Shown here: piece after piece, positions 44,301 to 52,539 of the stretch
How positions within the stretch are numbered: position 1 is the stretch's first letter
Layout of the letters: each line of letters starts with the position of its first letter
Position numbers and translations under genes: made by a program
Assembly: GCA_029266835.1 (NCBI GenBank)
Contig: JAQSWD010000005.1
Coordinates: forward strand, 62,001-126,000
Reading direction: 5' to 3'
DNA from: Steroidobacteraceae bacterium
GTDB lineage: Bacteria > Pseudomonadota > Gammaproteobacteria > Steroidobacterales > Steroidobacteraceae
DNA length: 64,000 nucleotides
The notes under the pieces: generated by a model
Told to the model about the DNA's origin: nothing
What the model saw: the letters and a program-made list of their open reading frames with translations, nothing else
Databases searched by the model: none

Positions 44301-44394
44301 AGGCGGTATTCGCGGTGACGCTGATGGCCAGCGCCGCAAGACCGTTGATGAAATCAGAGTGACCGAACTTCCGCTGACGCGATGAATTCCGCAT
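41353..44394 (-). CDS. TonB-dependent receptor (TIGR01782-like)
   Basis: VLVSGTRQSLKTGIERKRAAGTVSDSIVAEDIAQFPDKNIGEALSRVTGVQLSRD plug; C-terminal ..RRYYIGVNWKPIR. Confidence 0.94.
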   Translation of the reverse strand: MRNSSRQRKFGHSDFINGLAALAISVTANTAWSQAADQSAEKPATSAEEIETVLVSGTRQSLKTGIERKRAAGTVSDSIVAEDIAQFPDKNIGEALSRVTGVQLSRDFGEGVAISIRGVDPALNRVEINGMSVISAGGPGSNQRQADFRELASELIKTVDVIKGSTADITEGGIGGTVKIELRKPLELAEPLFSVSAEAQELTTMGGWTPRANLTAATQLFDGRFGVIANVTYDEVNTRQDYLRNTEWVRLGDWDESPEKTIESQNAAFAAQTTEAGCVAAFTVQADRDLCRQQWWDYSPRIPRYGIWYRNEKRSSAQLTLEYKINENQNVWVETALAKRDQFLNDHNFGTDFTGVNRVSTVTNNVYDSLAANSNVTVVDHHVVGYTVANTAPGNDAAFGTSSRGFDLENETRWTSAGYKYSSEKFEATLGSSIAESDRFDETNSANFTARIPGFGVQLDSQGVPHFNFPAGLTMDDDNVYYTMQLQYRPSESELEERNHTLDLDFKTDWPVISSFETGVQIRDTSSLFYGGGGFLDRATGLNVPSKNINLTANLAPGTQPNTVTSGTGINAHFLTYAWNTATFLDALGRDGPSPGTFYGGYDAPAGIPSGWRVPVFDDLAEIFDVSQFNHEGVREAVVNGTLIKQIPGHDITEDASAQYFKVNVDTELFGIRMRGNAGVRQVRTETSAAGVYTHRIRQLAPTPTNPANFTDITVGNAYVAIDREYTDTLPSANLQLEIKENFNIRLGFAELMSRPSIQDIAPAANCLIDTRPDFSGDTDADDCTAGNPALKPYRAKSYDLEFAYYPTDEVEMRLGGFYKDIDTFIVGRTLVRDVDFFGNGTLFDVTMPINGAGAKTQGIEASVQAPFTFLPGWASGFGGLANYTFSEAKDVGLFSQLDGSPLPFPGLSKDTFNLVLYYDKGPVNARVAWNSRTDWLASAADRSGNPVFRAGEDYLDAKFTWRIKPEELSIYVEAKNLTDQAAISYAGNRFRLSELGWPGRRYYIGVNWKPIR

Positions 44395-44703
44395 GTCTTG
44401 CGCCCTCCCCCGAGTGCATTGTTTCTGGAGCGTTTACGACGTTGTTGCGGACCGCGGCCAAACGCTGGACCGCGAACCGGATGCCGCTGGCACGGCGGTG
44501 AATTTTCCTTGCTCGACTCGCGGCGGATTTCCCCCGCGTCAACCTGGGTCCGAGTGACGATTACTTATGATCGTATTTGATTGTTTTTGATCTTCACCAA
44601 ACGGCATACCGGTGTCAACACCGATATCGGTTCCAGCAGCGAGGCCTGCTTTCGCCGATATGGGCGATATATGCATCTGGATATACCAAACAAGCAAAAT
44701 CGA

Positions 44704-45684
44704 TCATCGCCCTCCCAGGCGCCAACGCAGGGGAGACAGCGGAGGCGGGCGTTTCGCACGGCGCAAGGCCGACCGGGCGGGGAACCGGAAGTCCCCTTCG
44801 GCGCGCGCGATCCCCAGCTTCTGTCGGAGCCGGTCAGCGTCGAAGGGCGCGCGCACTTTCACGTCATTGTCGAAGTAGCAGAACACGTCACAGGAGGCGC
44901 GCCCGTGCGGTTCACGACGGGAGGTGGGACCGGCGTGTCGTGCATCACGGGGATCGCGTCCCCGCGACCACGCGCGGATGCGTTCGGCCCAGCGATCCAG
45001 CGCCGCATCGGTATATCCGCTCGCATACAACTCCTTGTCGCCATGCAGCCGCAGGTACATGAAGTCGGAAGTGATGTCTTCGATCAACGGCCACTTGCCG
45101 GCGGTGTCCGCGACCACGAGCGCGATCTGGTGTTCGCGCAGCAGGGCGATGAATTCCGGCGTCGCGAAGCTGTCGTGGCGGATTTCCACGGCGTGGCGCA
45201 GCGGCCGGGTCGCATCGATGCGCAGCACCGAGCGGCCGTGCATGCGTGAATCACGACTGCGAGCCAGCTTCAGCGCCTGCGCGGTGTCGGCGGGCAGCAG
45301 CCGGAAAAAGTGCGCGAAGCGATCGGCGTCGAAGCGCATTGACGGCGGGAACTGCCAGAGAAGGGGTCCCAGTTTCTCGCGCAGGGCGAGCACGCCGGAG
45401 GCGAAGAAGTTGGCCAGCGGCTTGCGTACATTCTTCAGCCGCAGGATGTGGGTGACGTATCGCGGACCTTTCACGCTGAACAGGAACCCCGGCGGCGTGG
45501 CGTCGTACCAGGCCTTCCAGCTGGACGGAGACTGCAGCGAGTAGAAAGACCCGTTGATCTCGACGCTGGAAAACGCGCGGGAGGCGAATTCCAGTTCGCG
45601 CTGCTGGGTCAGACCGGGTGGATAGAAGATTCCGCGCCACGGCTCGTAACGCCACCCGGAGATCCCGATTCGCACGTCGGCCAT
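44704..45684 (-). CDS. DUF72 family protein
   Basis: RIGISGWRYEPWRGIFYPPGLTQQRELEFASRAFSSVEINGSFY; LRLHGDKELYASGYTDAALDRWAERI...CYFDNDVK. Confidence 0.92.
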   Translation of the reverse strand: MADVRIGISGWRYEPWRGIFYPPGLTQQRELEFASRAFSSVEINGSFYSLQSPSSWKAWYDATPPGFLFSVKGPRYVTHILRLKNVRKPLANFFASGVLALREKLGPLLWQFPPSMRFDADRFAHFFRLLPADTAQALKLARSRDSRMHGRSVLRIDATRPLRHAVEIRHDSFATPEFIALLREHQIALVVADTAGKWPLIEDITSDFMYLRLHGDKELYASGYTDAALDRWAERIRAWSRGRDPRDARHAGPTSRREPHGRASCDVFCYFDNDVKVRAPFDADRLRQKLGIARAEGDFRFPARSALRRAKRPPPLSPLRWRLGGR

Positions 45685-45742
45685 GCGGTCACGGTAGCGC
45701 CGAGTCCTCGCGCCACTTGTAGGAAACGAACCGGAACGTGGA

Positions 45743-47563
45743 TCAGCCCACGCGATCGGTGGCGCGCCGCCCAGTGAGCTCCGCCAGCGCGGACCGCAAC
45801 TCGCGGATGCGCGGCGGCTTGCCCAGCAGGCGATCCACCTGTGGCGGGCGCTCCTGATCGTGGGCCACGTGCTGGCCCCAACCGGTGAGCAGGATGATGG
45901 GCGTGCCGGGCGACATGCCTCGCACGCTGGCCACGACCTGCCGGCCATCCACGTAGGGCATGCCGAGATCGGTGATCAGGATATCGAAAGGCTTGCCGCG
46001 CTTCTGAGCCTCGCCGAATGCGTCGATGCCAGCCTGGCCGCCATCACTGGTCGTCACCTTGTGTCCTTCGTCCTGAAGCGCGCTGCGCAGGGACTCGAGC
46101 AATGCCGGGTCATCGTCGACCAGCAGCACTCGCAGGCTGCGCGACGCGAACTGCGGCATGAGATGGCGTCCGGAGTTCGCGGCGACCGACGAACCGGTGC
46201 GGAAGTTCAGGCGGAAAGCGCTGCCCTTGCCCAGCGCACTGTCGATTTCGAGGCCGGCGCTGTGGCGCTTGGCCATGCCGTACACCATGGCGAGCCCGAG
46301 GCCGGTGCCGCGGTCGCCCTTGGTGGTGAAGAAAGGTTCGAGACAGCGGCGGCGAGTGTCTTCATCCATGCCCACGCCGGAGTCGCTCACCTCGAGTTGC
46401 ACCGCCGAACCGACATGCCGCGTGCGGATGTCGATGCGGCCGCCCTCGGGAAGCGCGTCCACGGCATTGAAGATGAGATTGGTCAGCGCGTCGCGTATCT
46501 CGTTCTCCGCGCCGCGGATGATGCCGAGGTCGGGCGCCAGGTCGGCCTCGAGCTCGATCATGACGCCGCGCTGCTGCGCGAGGTCGTTCCAGCGCGCGCG
46601 CGTGAGATCGACGACCTGCTGGACGAGGGGGTTGAGGTCCACGTCCGCGAGCTGCAGCTCGTCCTCGCGCGGACGGTAGAACTCGCGCATGCGGCCCACG
46701 GTCTGTGCCACGTCGTCGATGGCGCGCGAAATCGCGGTGAGATATCCGCGCGCTTTCTCGCTGAGCGGCTCGCGCTCGAGCAAGGCCTCGGCGTAGAGCG
46801 AGATGGGCGAGATGGCGTTGTTGATGTCGTGGGCGATGCCGCTGGCCATCTGCCCCAGGGCGCGCAGGCGTTCCTGCTGAATGAGCGCATTCTGGGCCTG
46901 GCGCAGCGCCTCGTTGCTCTGCTCGAGTTCGCGAGTACGCAGGCTGACGCGGCTCTCGAGCTCATGCGTGAGCTGCTGCAGTTCCTGGTTGGTTTCGTGC
47001 AGCGTGTCGCGCGTGCTGCCGAGCTCACGGTTTCGCTGGATGGCGGCTTCGTAGGTCGAAAGCAGCAGATTGAGGATCTGCAGCCGATCGGCGGTGATGA
47101 AATGTTTCCGCCCGCTGAACATGATCTCGAGGCCCATGCCCGGCTGTTCGCTGTGCCGCATCTGGCTGTTCACCAGCACGGACTGGATGCGCCCGATCAG
47201 ATGTTCGGCGTCATAGGGCTTGAGCACGAAATTGTCGGCGCGGCATTCGAGACCGCGGATCACATCGTGCGGGTCCGACAGCGTGGTGACCAGTATCACC
47301 GGCACGTCGTTGAGCTTCGGGTCACTCTTGATGTGCGAGCAGAGTACGTCGCCGTTCATCTCCGGCATGATCACGGCGCTGATGATGAGGTGCGGCTTCT
47401 CGCGCCTCGCCATCTCGAGAGCGACACGTCCATTGGGCGCGCTGACGACTTCGAACCCCTGGCCCTCGAGGATGTGCGTCAGCTGTTGCGCCTGCGTTGG
47501 ACTGTCTTCGGCGATGAGTACGCGGCGAGGTTCGGCGATGCTTCCGGTTGTGCTCATGTCCAC
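45743..47563 (-). CDS. Hybrid histidine kinase, REC-HisKA-HATPase-REC
   Basis: N-term receiver-like, GIAHDINNAISPI H-box, GDRGTGLGLAMVYG, C-term receiver VLLVDDDPALL...DILITDLGMPYVDG. Confidence 0.94.
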   Translation of the reverse strand: MDMSTTGSIAEPRRVLIAEDSPTQAQQLTHILEGQGFEVVSAPNGRVALEMARREKPHLIISAVIMPEMNGDVLCSHIKSDPKLNDVPVILVTTLSDPHDVIRGLECRADNFVLKPYDAEHLIGRIQSVLVNSQMRHSEQPGMGLEIMFSGRKHFITADRLQILNLLLSTYEAAIQRNRELGSTRDTLHETNQELQQLTHELESRVSLRTRELEQSNEALRQAQNALIQQERLRALGQMASGIAHDINNAISPISLYAEALLEREPLSEKARGYLTAISRAIDDVAQTVGRMREFYRPREDELQLADVDLNPLVQQVVDLTRARWNDLAQQRGVMIELEADLAPDLGIIRGAENEIRDALTNLIFNAVDALPEGGRIDIRTRHVGSAVQLEVSDSGVGMDEDTRRRCLEPFFTTKGDRGTGLGLAMVYGMAKRHSAGLEIDSALGKGSAFRLNFRTGSSVAANSGRHLMPQFASRSLRVLLVDDDPALLESLRSALQDEGHKVTTSDGGQAGIDAFGEAQKRGKPFDILITDLGMPYVDGRQVVASVRGMSPGTPIILLTGWGQHVAHDQERPPQVDRLLGKPPRIRELRSALAELTGRRATDRVG

Positions 47564-47666
47564 CCCGCTCCCGCCTGTGGAATCCCGCCTGACACTCCCA
47601 CGCCGCCGCCGCCCGGGAAGCCACGGGCGATGTGCTCACGATGAGCGATTCAACAAACAGTAGTAG

Positions 47667-48086
<420 letters not shown>

Positions 48087-48108
48087 CGTGCGGCGAAAAC
48101 AGGAGTCG

Positions 48109-49461
48109 ATGATGAAAAGAGTAGTGGCTGCGCTGGCCATGCTGGCGCTGACGAATGCCGCGTCCGCCGGGCCGAAGCATGCCGAGTCGATCTTCGACGG
48201 CAAGACGCTCAAGGGCTGGAAGCAGCTCAACGGCGCCGCGGACTACCAGGTCGTCGATGGCGCCATCGTCGGCACGACCAAGGCCGGTGTGCCCAACAGT
48301 TTCCTGGTCACCGAGAAAACCTTTGGTGACTTCGTGCTGGAGTTCGACGTCCGCCAGGACGTGGGGCCCGCGAATTCCGGCGTGCAGTTCCGCAGCCTGT
48401 CGACGCCGGAGTTCGAGAACGGCCGAGTGCATGGCTACCAGACCGACATCGACCCCAGCCCGCGCCAGTGGAGTGGCCAGATTTACGAGGAAGCCCAGCG
48501 CGGCTGGTTCTCCACCGGAGAAACGAATCCAGCCTCCAAGGCTTTGTACAAGTTCGGCCAGTGGAACCATTACCGCGTCGAAGCCATCGGCCCGCGACTG
48601 CGTGTCTGGATCAACGATGGCGCCGTGGCCGATGTGATCGACGACGCGACCAGGGAAGGCTTCATCGGTCTGCAGGTGCATTCCATCAACAAGCCAGAGG
48701 AAGCGGGGCGCACGGTGAGCTGGCGCAAGCTCACGGTACAGACCAGGAATCTCAAACCGAAACCGCCGATGGGCATTTTCATCCGCAACAACATTCCGAA
48801 CGATCTGAATGCTGAAGAAAAGGCGCAGGGGTGGCGGCTGCTCTGGGATGGCAAGACGGCCGCAGGTTGGCGCGGCGCGCGTGCTGAAGGCTTCCCGGCC
48901 CAGGGCTGGTCGATGGCGAACGGCGAGCTGTCGGTGCTGCCCAAAGGCCGCGGCGGCGACATCATGACCGAGGAAGAATTCGGCGCCTTCGAATTGCAGA
49001 TGGATTTCAAAGTGAGCACCGCCGCGAACAGCGGCATCTTCTACCTGCTCACCTCGCCGCATGATCCTGCGAGTGGCGCGCCCAACGGACTCGAGTTCCA
49101 GATTCTCGACGACGAACGTCATCCCGATGCCAGGATCGGCGCTGACGGCAACCGCACGCTGGCTTCGCTGTACGACATCTACCCGCGCGCCAAGCTCATG
49201 ACCAACGTGGGCATCGGACCCAGGGTCGACGCCTGGCAGCATGCGCGCATCGTGGCGCGCGCCGATGGCAGCGTGGAGCACTGGTTGAACGGCGTGAAGG
49301 TGCTCGAATTCCAGCGCGGCTCGAACGACTACCGCGCGCACGTGGCGGCGAGCAAGTTCAAGAACACGCCGGGGTTCGGCGAGGCGCCAAAGGGGCGCAT
49401 CCTGCTGCAGGATCACGGCGATGCCGTGAGTTTCCGCAGCATCAAGATCAAGCCGCTCTGA
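48109..49461 (+). CDS. Secreted protein with two DUF1080 (3-keto-disaccharide hydrolase-like) domains
   Basis: SIFDGKTLKGWKQLNGAADYQVVDGAIVGTT and LLWDGKTAAGWRGAR...NSGIFYLLTSP; signal peptide. Confidence 0.88.
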   Translation: MMKRVVAALAMLALTNAASAGPKHAESIFDGKTLKGWKQLNGAADYQVVDGAIVGTTKAGVPNSFLVTEKTFGDFVLEFDVRQDVGPANSGVQFRSLSTPEFENGRVHGYQTDIDPSPRQWSGQIYEEAQRGWFSTGETNPASKALYKFGQWNHYRVEAIGPRLRVWINDGAVADVIDDATREGFIGLQVHSINKPEEAGRTVSWRKLTVQTRNLKPKPPMGIFIRNNIPNDLNAEEKAQGWRLLWDGKTAAGWRGARAEGFPAQGWSMANGELSVLPKGRGGDIMTEEEFGAFELQMDFKVSTAANSGIFYLLTSPHDPASGAPNGLEFQILDDERHPDARIGADGNRTLASLYDIYPRAKLMTNVGIGPRVDAWQHARIVARADGSVEHWLNGVKVLEFQRGSNDYRAHVAASKFKNTPGFGEAPKGRILLQDHGDAVSFRSIKIKPL

Positions 49462-50217
49462 TCATTCCTTCGCGACCATGGTCTCGGGGATCACGGTCTC
49501 GAGAATGGCCGCGAACTGGGAGACGCGTTCGACGAACTGCACGGTCTCGCGGCCATTGGCATAACCGCGCTTCACGCGCGTGTGCCAGACGGGGTCGGAC
49601 AGCCGGTGCAGGTTGGCGCGCACGTCCGACCACCGGTCGGGGTTCTTCTTGCGCATCTGAGTGATGATGCGTCCGTCCTCGAGATGGCCGATGCCCATGT
49701 TGTAGGCGGCAATGGCCAGCCAGGTCCGGTCCGGGTCATGAATCCGCTTGGGGATGCGCTCCTTCATATAAGAGAGGTAGCGGGCGCCGCCCATGATGTT
49801 CTCGTCGGCCGCGAACACGTTCTTTACACCCATCTTCGCGGCGGTGACAGGCATGAGCATCATGACGCCCTGCGCGCCTGCGGGCGAAACGGCCGAGGGT
49901 CGCCACCTCGATTCCTGGTAACCCAGCGCGGCGAGCAGGCGCCAGCTCAATCCCGTATCGCGGCTCGCGGCTTCGAAGGAGGGGCGCAGCGCCGGCAGGC
50001 GGGTTTCGATGTGCTTGTGAAAATCGGCCGCCAGGCGGCGCGGAAGCCGGGCCCGTTGCAAGCCAGGGTGCTCAGCGTGGCCGGGTGGGGCAGGCGGCGC
50101 CTTGGGCGGACTGGAGGCTCGTGCGGCCGTCCCCAGGGACGAGCCAATGGCTGCCAGGGCCAGTGCCACGAACCCACGCCGGTCGGTCAGCTTTTTACGC
50201 CCCTTGGCTTTGGTCAT
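49462..50217 (-). CDS. Lytic transglycosylase (SLT domain)
   Basis: LLAALGYQESRWRPSAVSPAGAQGVMMLMPVTA...NIMGGARYLSYM...AIAAYNMGIGHLED. Confidence 0.9.
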   Translation of the reverse strand: MTKAKGRKKLTDRRGFVALALAAIGSSLGTAARASSPPKAPPAPPGHAEHPGLQRARLPRRLAADFHKHIETRLPALRPSFEAASRDTGLSWRLLAALGYQESRWRPSAVSPAGAQGVMMLMPVTAAKMGVKNVFAADENIMGGARYLSYMKERIPKRIHDPDRTWLAIAAYNMGIGHLEDGRIITQMRKKNPDRWSDVRANLHRLSDPVWHTRVKRGYANGRETVQFVERVSQFAAILETVIPETMVAKE

Positions 50218-50287
50218 CGCTCGGCTAGAATACGCGCCCCGCGAGGGACGGCCCTAATTTTGACGGGAACCGTCTGCTGGTTCACGC

Positions 50288-50380
50288 GGAGAGGTACCGA
50301 AGCGGTCATAACGGCGCCGACTCGAAATCGGATGGTCGGGTAATTCCGGCACGTGAGTTCGAATCTCACCCTCTCCGCCA
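50288..50380 (+). tRNA. tRNA-Ser (anticodon CGA)
   Basis: GGAGAGG/CCTCTCC acceptor, GCCA end, anticodon loop CTCGAAA, long variable arm, GTGAG-TTCGAAT-CTCAC T-arm. Confidence 0.95.
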
Positions 50381-50383
50381 TTT

Positions 50384-50468
50384 AGCTTTGCAGAGCAAAG
50401 CTGGACAGATTGCCGCCGGCAATCTGGCCCCTCGCGTCAGCGAGGGGTGAGGGGCGGTCCCCCGCCCC
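50384..50468. repeat. Array of four consecutive perfect hairpins immediately 3' of tRNA-Ser
   Basis: AGCTTTGC-AGA-GCAAAGCT (50384-50402); CAGATTGCC-GCC-GGCAATCTG (50406-50426); CCCCTCGC-GTCA-GCGAGGGG (50428-50447); GGGGCGG-TCCC-CCGCCCC (50451-50468). Confidence 0.9.
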
Positions 50469-50472
50469 GAAC

Positions 50473-50484
50473 AATCTCACCCTC
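50473..50484 (+). repeat. 12-nt direct copy of the tRNA-Ser 3' region (AATCTCACCCTC)
   Basis: Identical to 50362-50373 inside the tRNA. Confidence 0.6.
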
Positions 50485-51697
50485 GGTGGGTCACCGTTCT
50501 TATCTCTTCGCTCCTCTTCTGCAGGAAAGCCCTCTCCCTCCCGTTCTCGCACCTCTCGATCGCCCGCCTGTAAGACAACCCCGCCTCTTCAAACCTCCCC
50601 AACCTTCGCAGCAGATCCGCGCGCACCGCATGCCACAGGTGATACCGATCCAGGTCGAGCTCATCCACCAGAATCAATGCCTTCTCAGGCCCTTCCAGTT
50701 CCGCCACCGCCACCGCGCGATTCATCGCGATCACCGGGTTCGGCGTCAGCGCCATCAACTGATCGTAGATCGTCACTATCTGCCGCCAGTCCGTGACTCG
50801 CGCATCCTGCGCATCGCTGTGCACGGCGTTGATGGCTGCCTGCAACTGGTAAGGCCCGGGACGATTGCGCGCGAGACAGGCGCGCAGCAGCGATTGGCCT
50901 TCCTCGATGCGCGCACGATCCCACAGATTCCGGTCCTGATCGGCAAGCCGCACCAGCGCGCCATCGGCATCGCCGCGAGCCGCGCGCCGCGCGTCCACCA
51001 GCAGCATGAGCGCCAGCAGCCCCGCGACTTCGGGGTCGTCGGGCAGGAGCTGCAGCAACGTGCGACCCAATCGTAGAGCCTCGTCCACCAGTTCCTGCCG
51101 CTGCAGGTCGTCGCCGCCAGTGGCGCTGTATCCCTCGTTGAAGATGAGATACACCACGGCCAGCACGCTGCCGAGACGCGAGGGCAGGTCGTTGGCATCG
51201 GGCACGCGGTAGGGAATGCCCGCGGCCCGGATCTTCGCCTTCGCGCGCGTGATCCGTTGCGCCATCGTGGGTTCGGGCACGAGGAAGGCGCGCGCGATCT
51301 CGCCGGTAGTCAGGCCGCCGATCAGACGCAGGGTCAGCGCGAGCTGCGCTTCCACGGCCAGCGCGGGGTGGCAACAGGTGAAGATCAGGCGCAGTCGATC
51401 GTCCGGCACGTCATGCTCCTCGTGCGGCGCGTTTTCCAGCAGGTCGATCGCGGCGCGCTGACGCTCATCGCGCGAAGCCTCGCGGCGCAGCCGGTCGATG
51501 GCGCGGTTGCGCGCGGTGAGGATGATCCAGCCAGCCGGCGAGGGCGGAACGCCGCTCGCCGGCCAGTGTTCCAGCGCCGATGCGAAGGCATCCTGCACGG
51601 CTTCCTCGGCCAGCGAGATGTCGCCCAGCTGGCGCACCAGCACCGCGACGGCCCGGCCATATTCGCGGCGAAAAACCTGTGCGACATCGACGCTCAT
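50477..51697 (-). CDS. ECF sigma factor of the DUF6596/SigJ-like class
   Basis: GDISLAEEAVQDAFASALEHWP, GWIILTARNRAIDRLRRE, LRLIGGLTTGEIARAFLVPEPTMAQRITRAKAKIR, C-terminal helical extension. Confidence 0.92.
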   Translation of the reverse strand: MSVDVAQVFRREYGRAVAVLVRQLGDISLAEEAVQDAFASALEHWPASGVPPSPAGWIILTARNRAIDRLRREASRDERQRAAIDLLENAPHEEHDVPDDRLRLIFTCCHPALAVEAQLALTLRLIGGLTTGEIARAFLVPEPTMAQRITRAKAKIRAAGIPYRVPDANDLPSRLGSVLAVVYLIFNEGYSATGGDDLQRQELVDEALRLGRTLLQLLPDDPEVAGLLALMLLVDARRAARGDADGALVRLADQDRNLWDRARIEEGQSLLRACLARNRPGPYQLQAAINAVHSDAQDARVTDWRQIVTIYDQLMALTPNPVIAMNRAVAVAELEGPEKALILVDELDLDRYHLWHAVRADLLRRLGRFEEAGLSYRRAIERCENGRERAFLQKRSEEIRTVTHRG

Positions 51698-51710
51698 CGA
51701 TATCCGCCGC

Positions 51711-52067
51711 CTACGGCGCGTGGTTGTCGAAGAATGGCCGCACCTCGATGGGCACGCCGATGGCCTGGGCGAGCTTGCGGCCCCAGTCCAGCGCTTCATC
51801 CAGGTCCGTGGCTTTCACGACGCTGATGCCGCCGATCTGCTCCTTGCTTTCGATGAAAGGACCGTCGGTGGTGACGATGCCGCCACCCTGGTGCCGCAGC
51901 ACGGTGGCCGTGTTGGCGGGATACAGACCGCCGCCGAAAACCCAGGCGCCGGCCGCCTGCATCTCGCTGTGCACGGCTTGCACGTCCCGCATGATCTTCT
52001 TCAGGGCCTCCGGCGGCGGCTGCGTGCTGCCGGCCGGGTAACAAACGCTGAGCAGGTACTGTTTCAT
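51711..52067 (-). CDS. YciI/DGPF-domain protein
   Basis: MKQYLLSVCYPAG...VTTDGPFIESKEQIGGISVVKATDLDEALDW; paired with the ECF sigma factor. Confidence 0.92.
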   Translation of the reverse strand: MKQYLLSVCYPAGSTQPPPEALKKIMRDVQAVHSEMQAAGAWVFGGGLYPANTATVLRHQGGGIVTTDGPFIESKEQIGGISVVKATDLDEALDWGRKLAQAIGVPIEVRPFFDNHAP

Positions 52068-52239
52068 GATGTTGTTTCCTCCTGCCCCTGAAACGAATGG
52101 GGCAACCCTGATTCGACAGTCCCACGGTCTGTCGGCATCCGACTATGCGCATCGGTGTCTGGCGCAACTTAAGGCCATGGGCGAAGGGTTGCTAGCGTGT
52201 GATCGCGAGGGATCGCCCATTCACACGAGGAGAACAGTC

Positions 52240-52497
52240 ATGCCGAATCGAGAACCCAGGCCGGGACAGGACCAGAAGAGCCGCAATCCGGGAACCTTGC
52301 CATCCGACGACGACGAGACGCTGGACGCGGATCCGGTCCGCGCCGACCAGCAGCCGATGAGTGAAGAGCAACGACGCCAGGCGATGAACCCGAACCAGGA
52401 CGGACGCCGCCGGCCTGAAGAGAACATCGAGCAGATCGAAGGGGAGGAAGCGGAAGACGACGAGGACGAATCGGACGGAATTTCGCAGAGGCCCTGA
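52240..52497 (+). CDS. Small acidic hypothetical protein (85 aa)
   Basis: ATG after AGGAGAA RBS; strongly charged, low-complexity. Confidence 0.5.
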   Translation: MPNREPRPGQDQKSRNPGTLPSDDDETLDADPVRADQQPMSEEQRRQAMNPNQDGRRRPEENIEQIEGEEAEDDEDESDGISQRP

Positions 52498-52539
52498 TGC
52501 AGCTGGCGCGGTCGCCGCGTTAGCGCGGCGACCGCCCAC

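Noticed and set aside
45860-47644. 594-aa plus-strand ORF opposite the hybrid kinase
   Set aside because: Shadow frame of a strongly supported REC-HisKA-HATPase-REC gene.
50384-50468. Hairpin array as CRISPR repeats
   Set aside because: The four stems differ in sequence and there are no unique spacers or regular repeat units.
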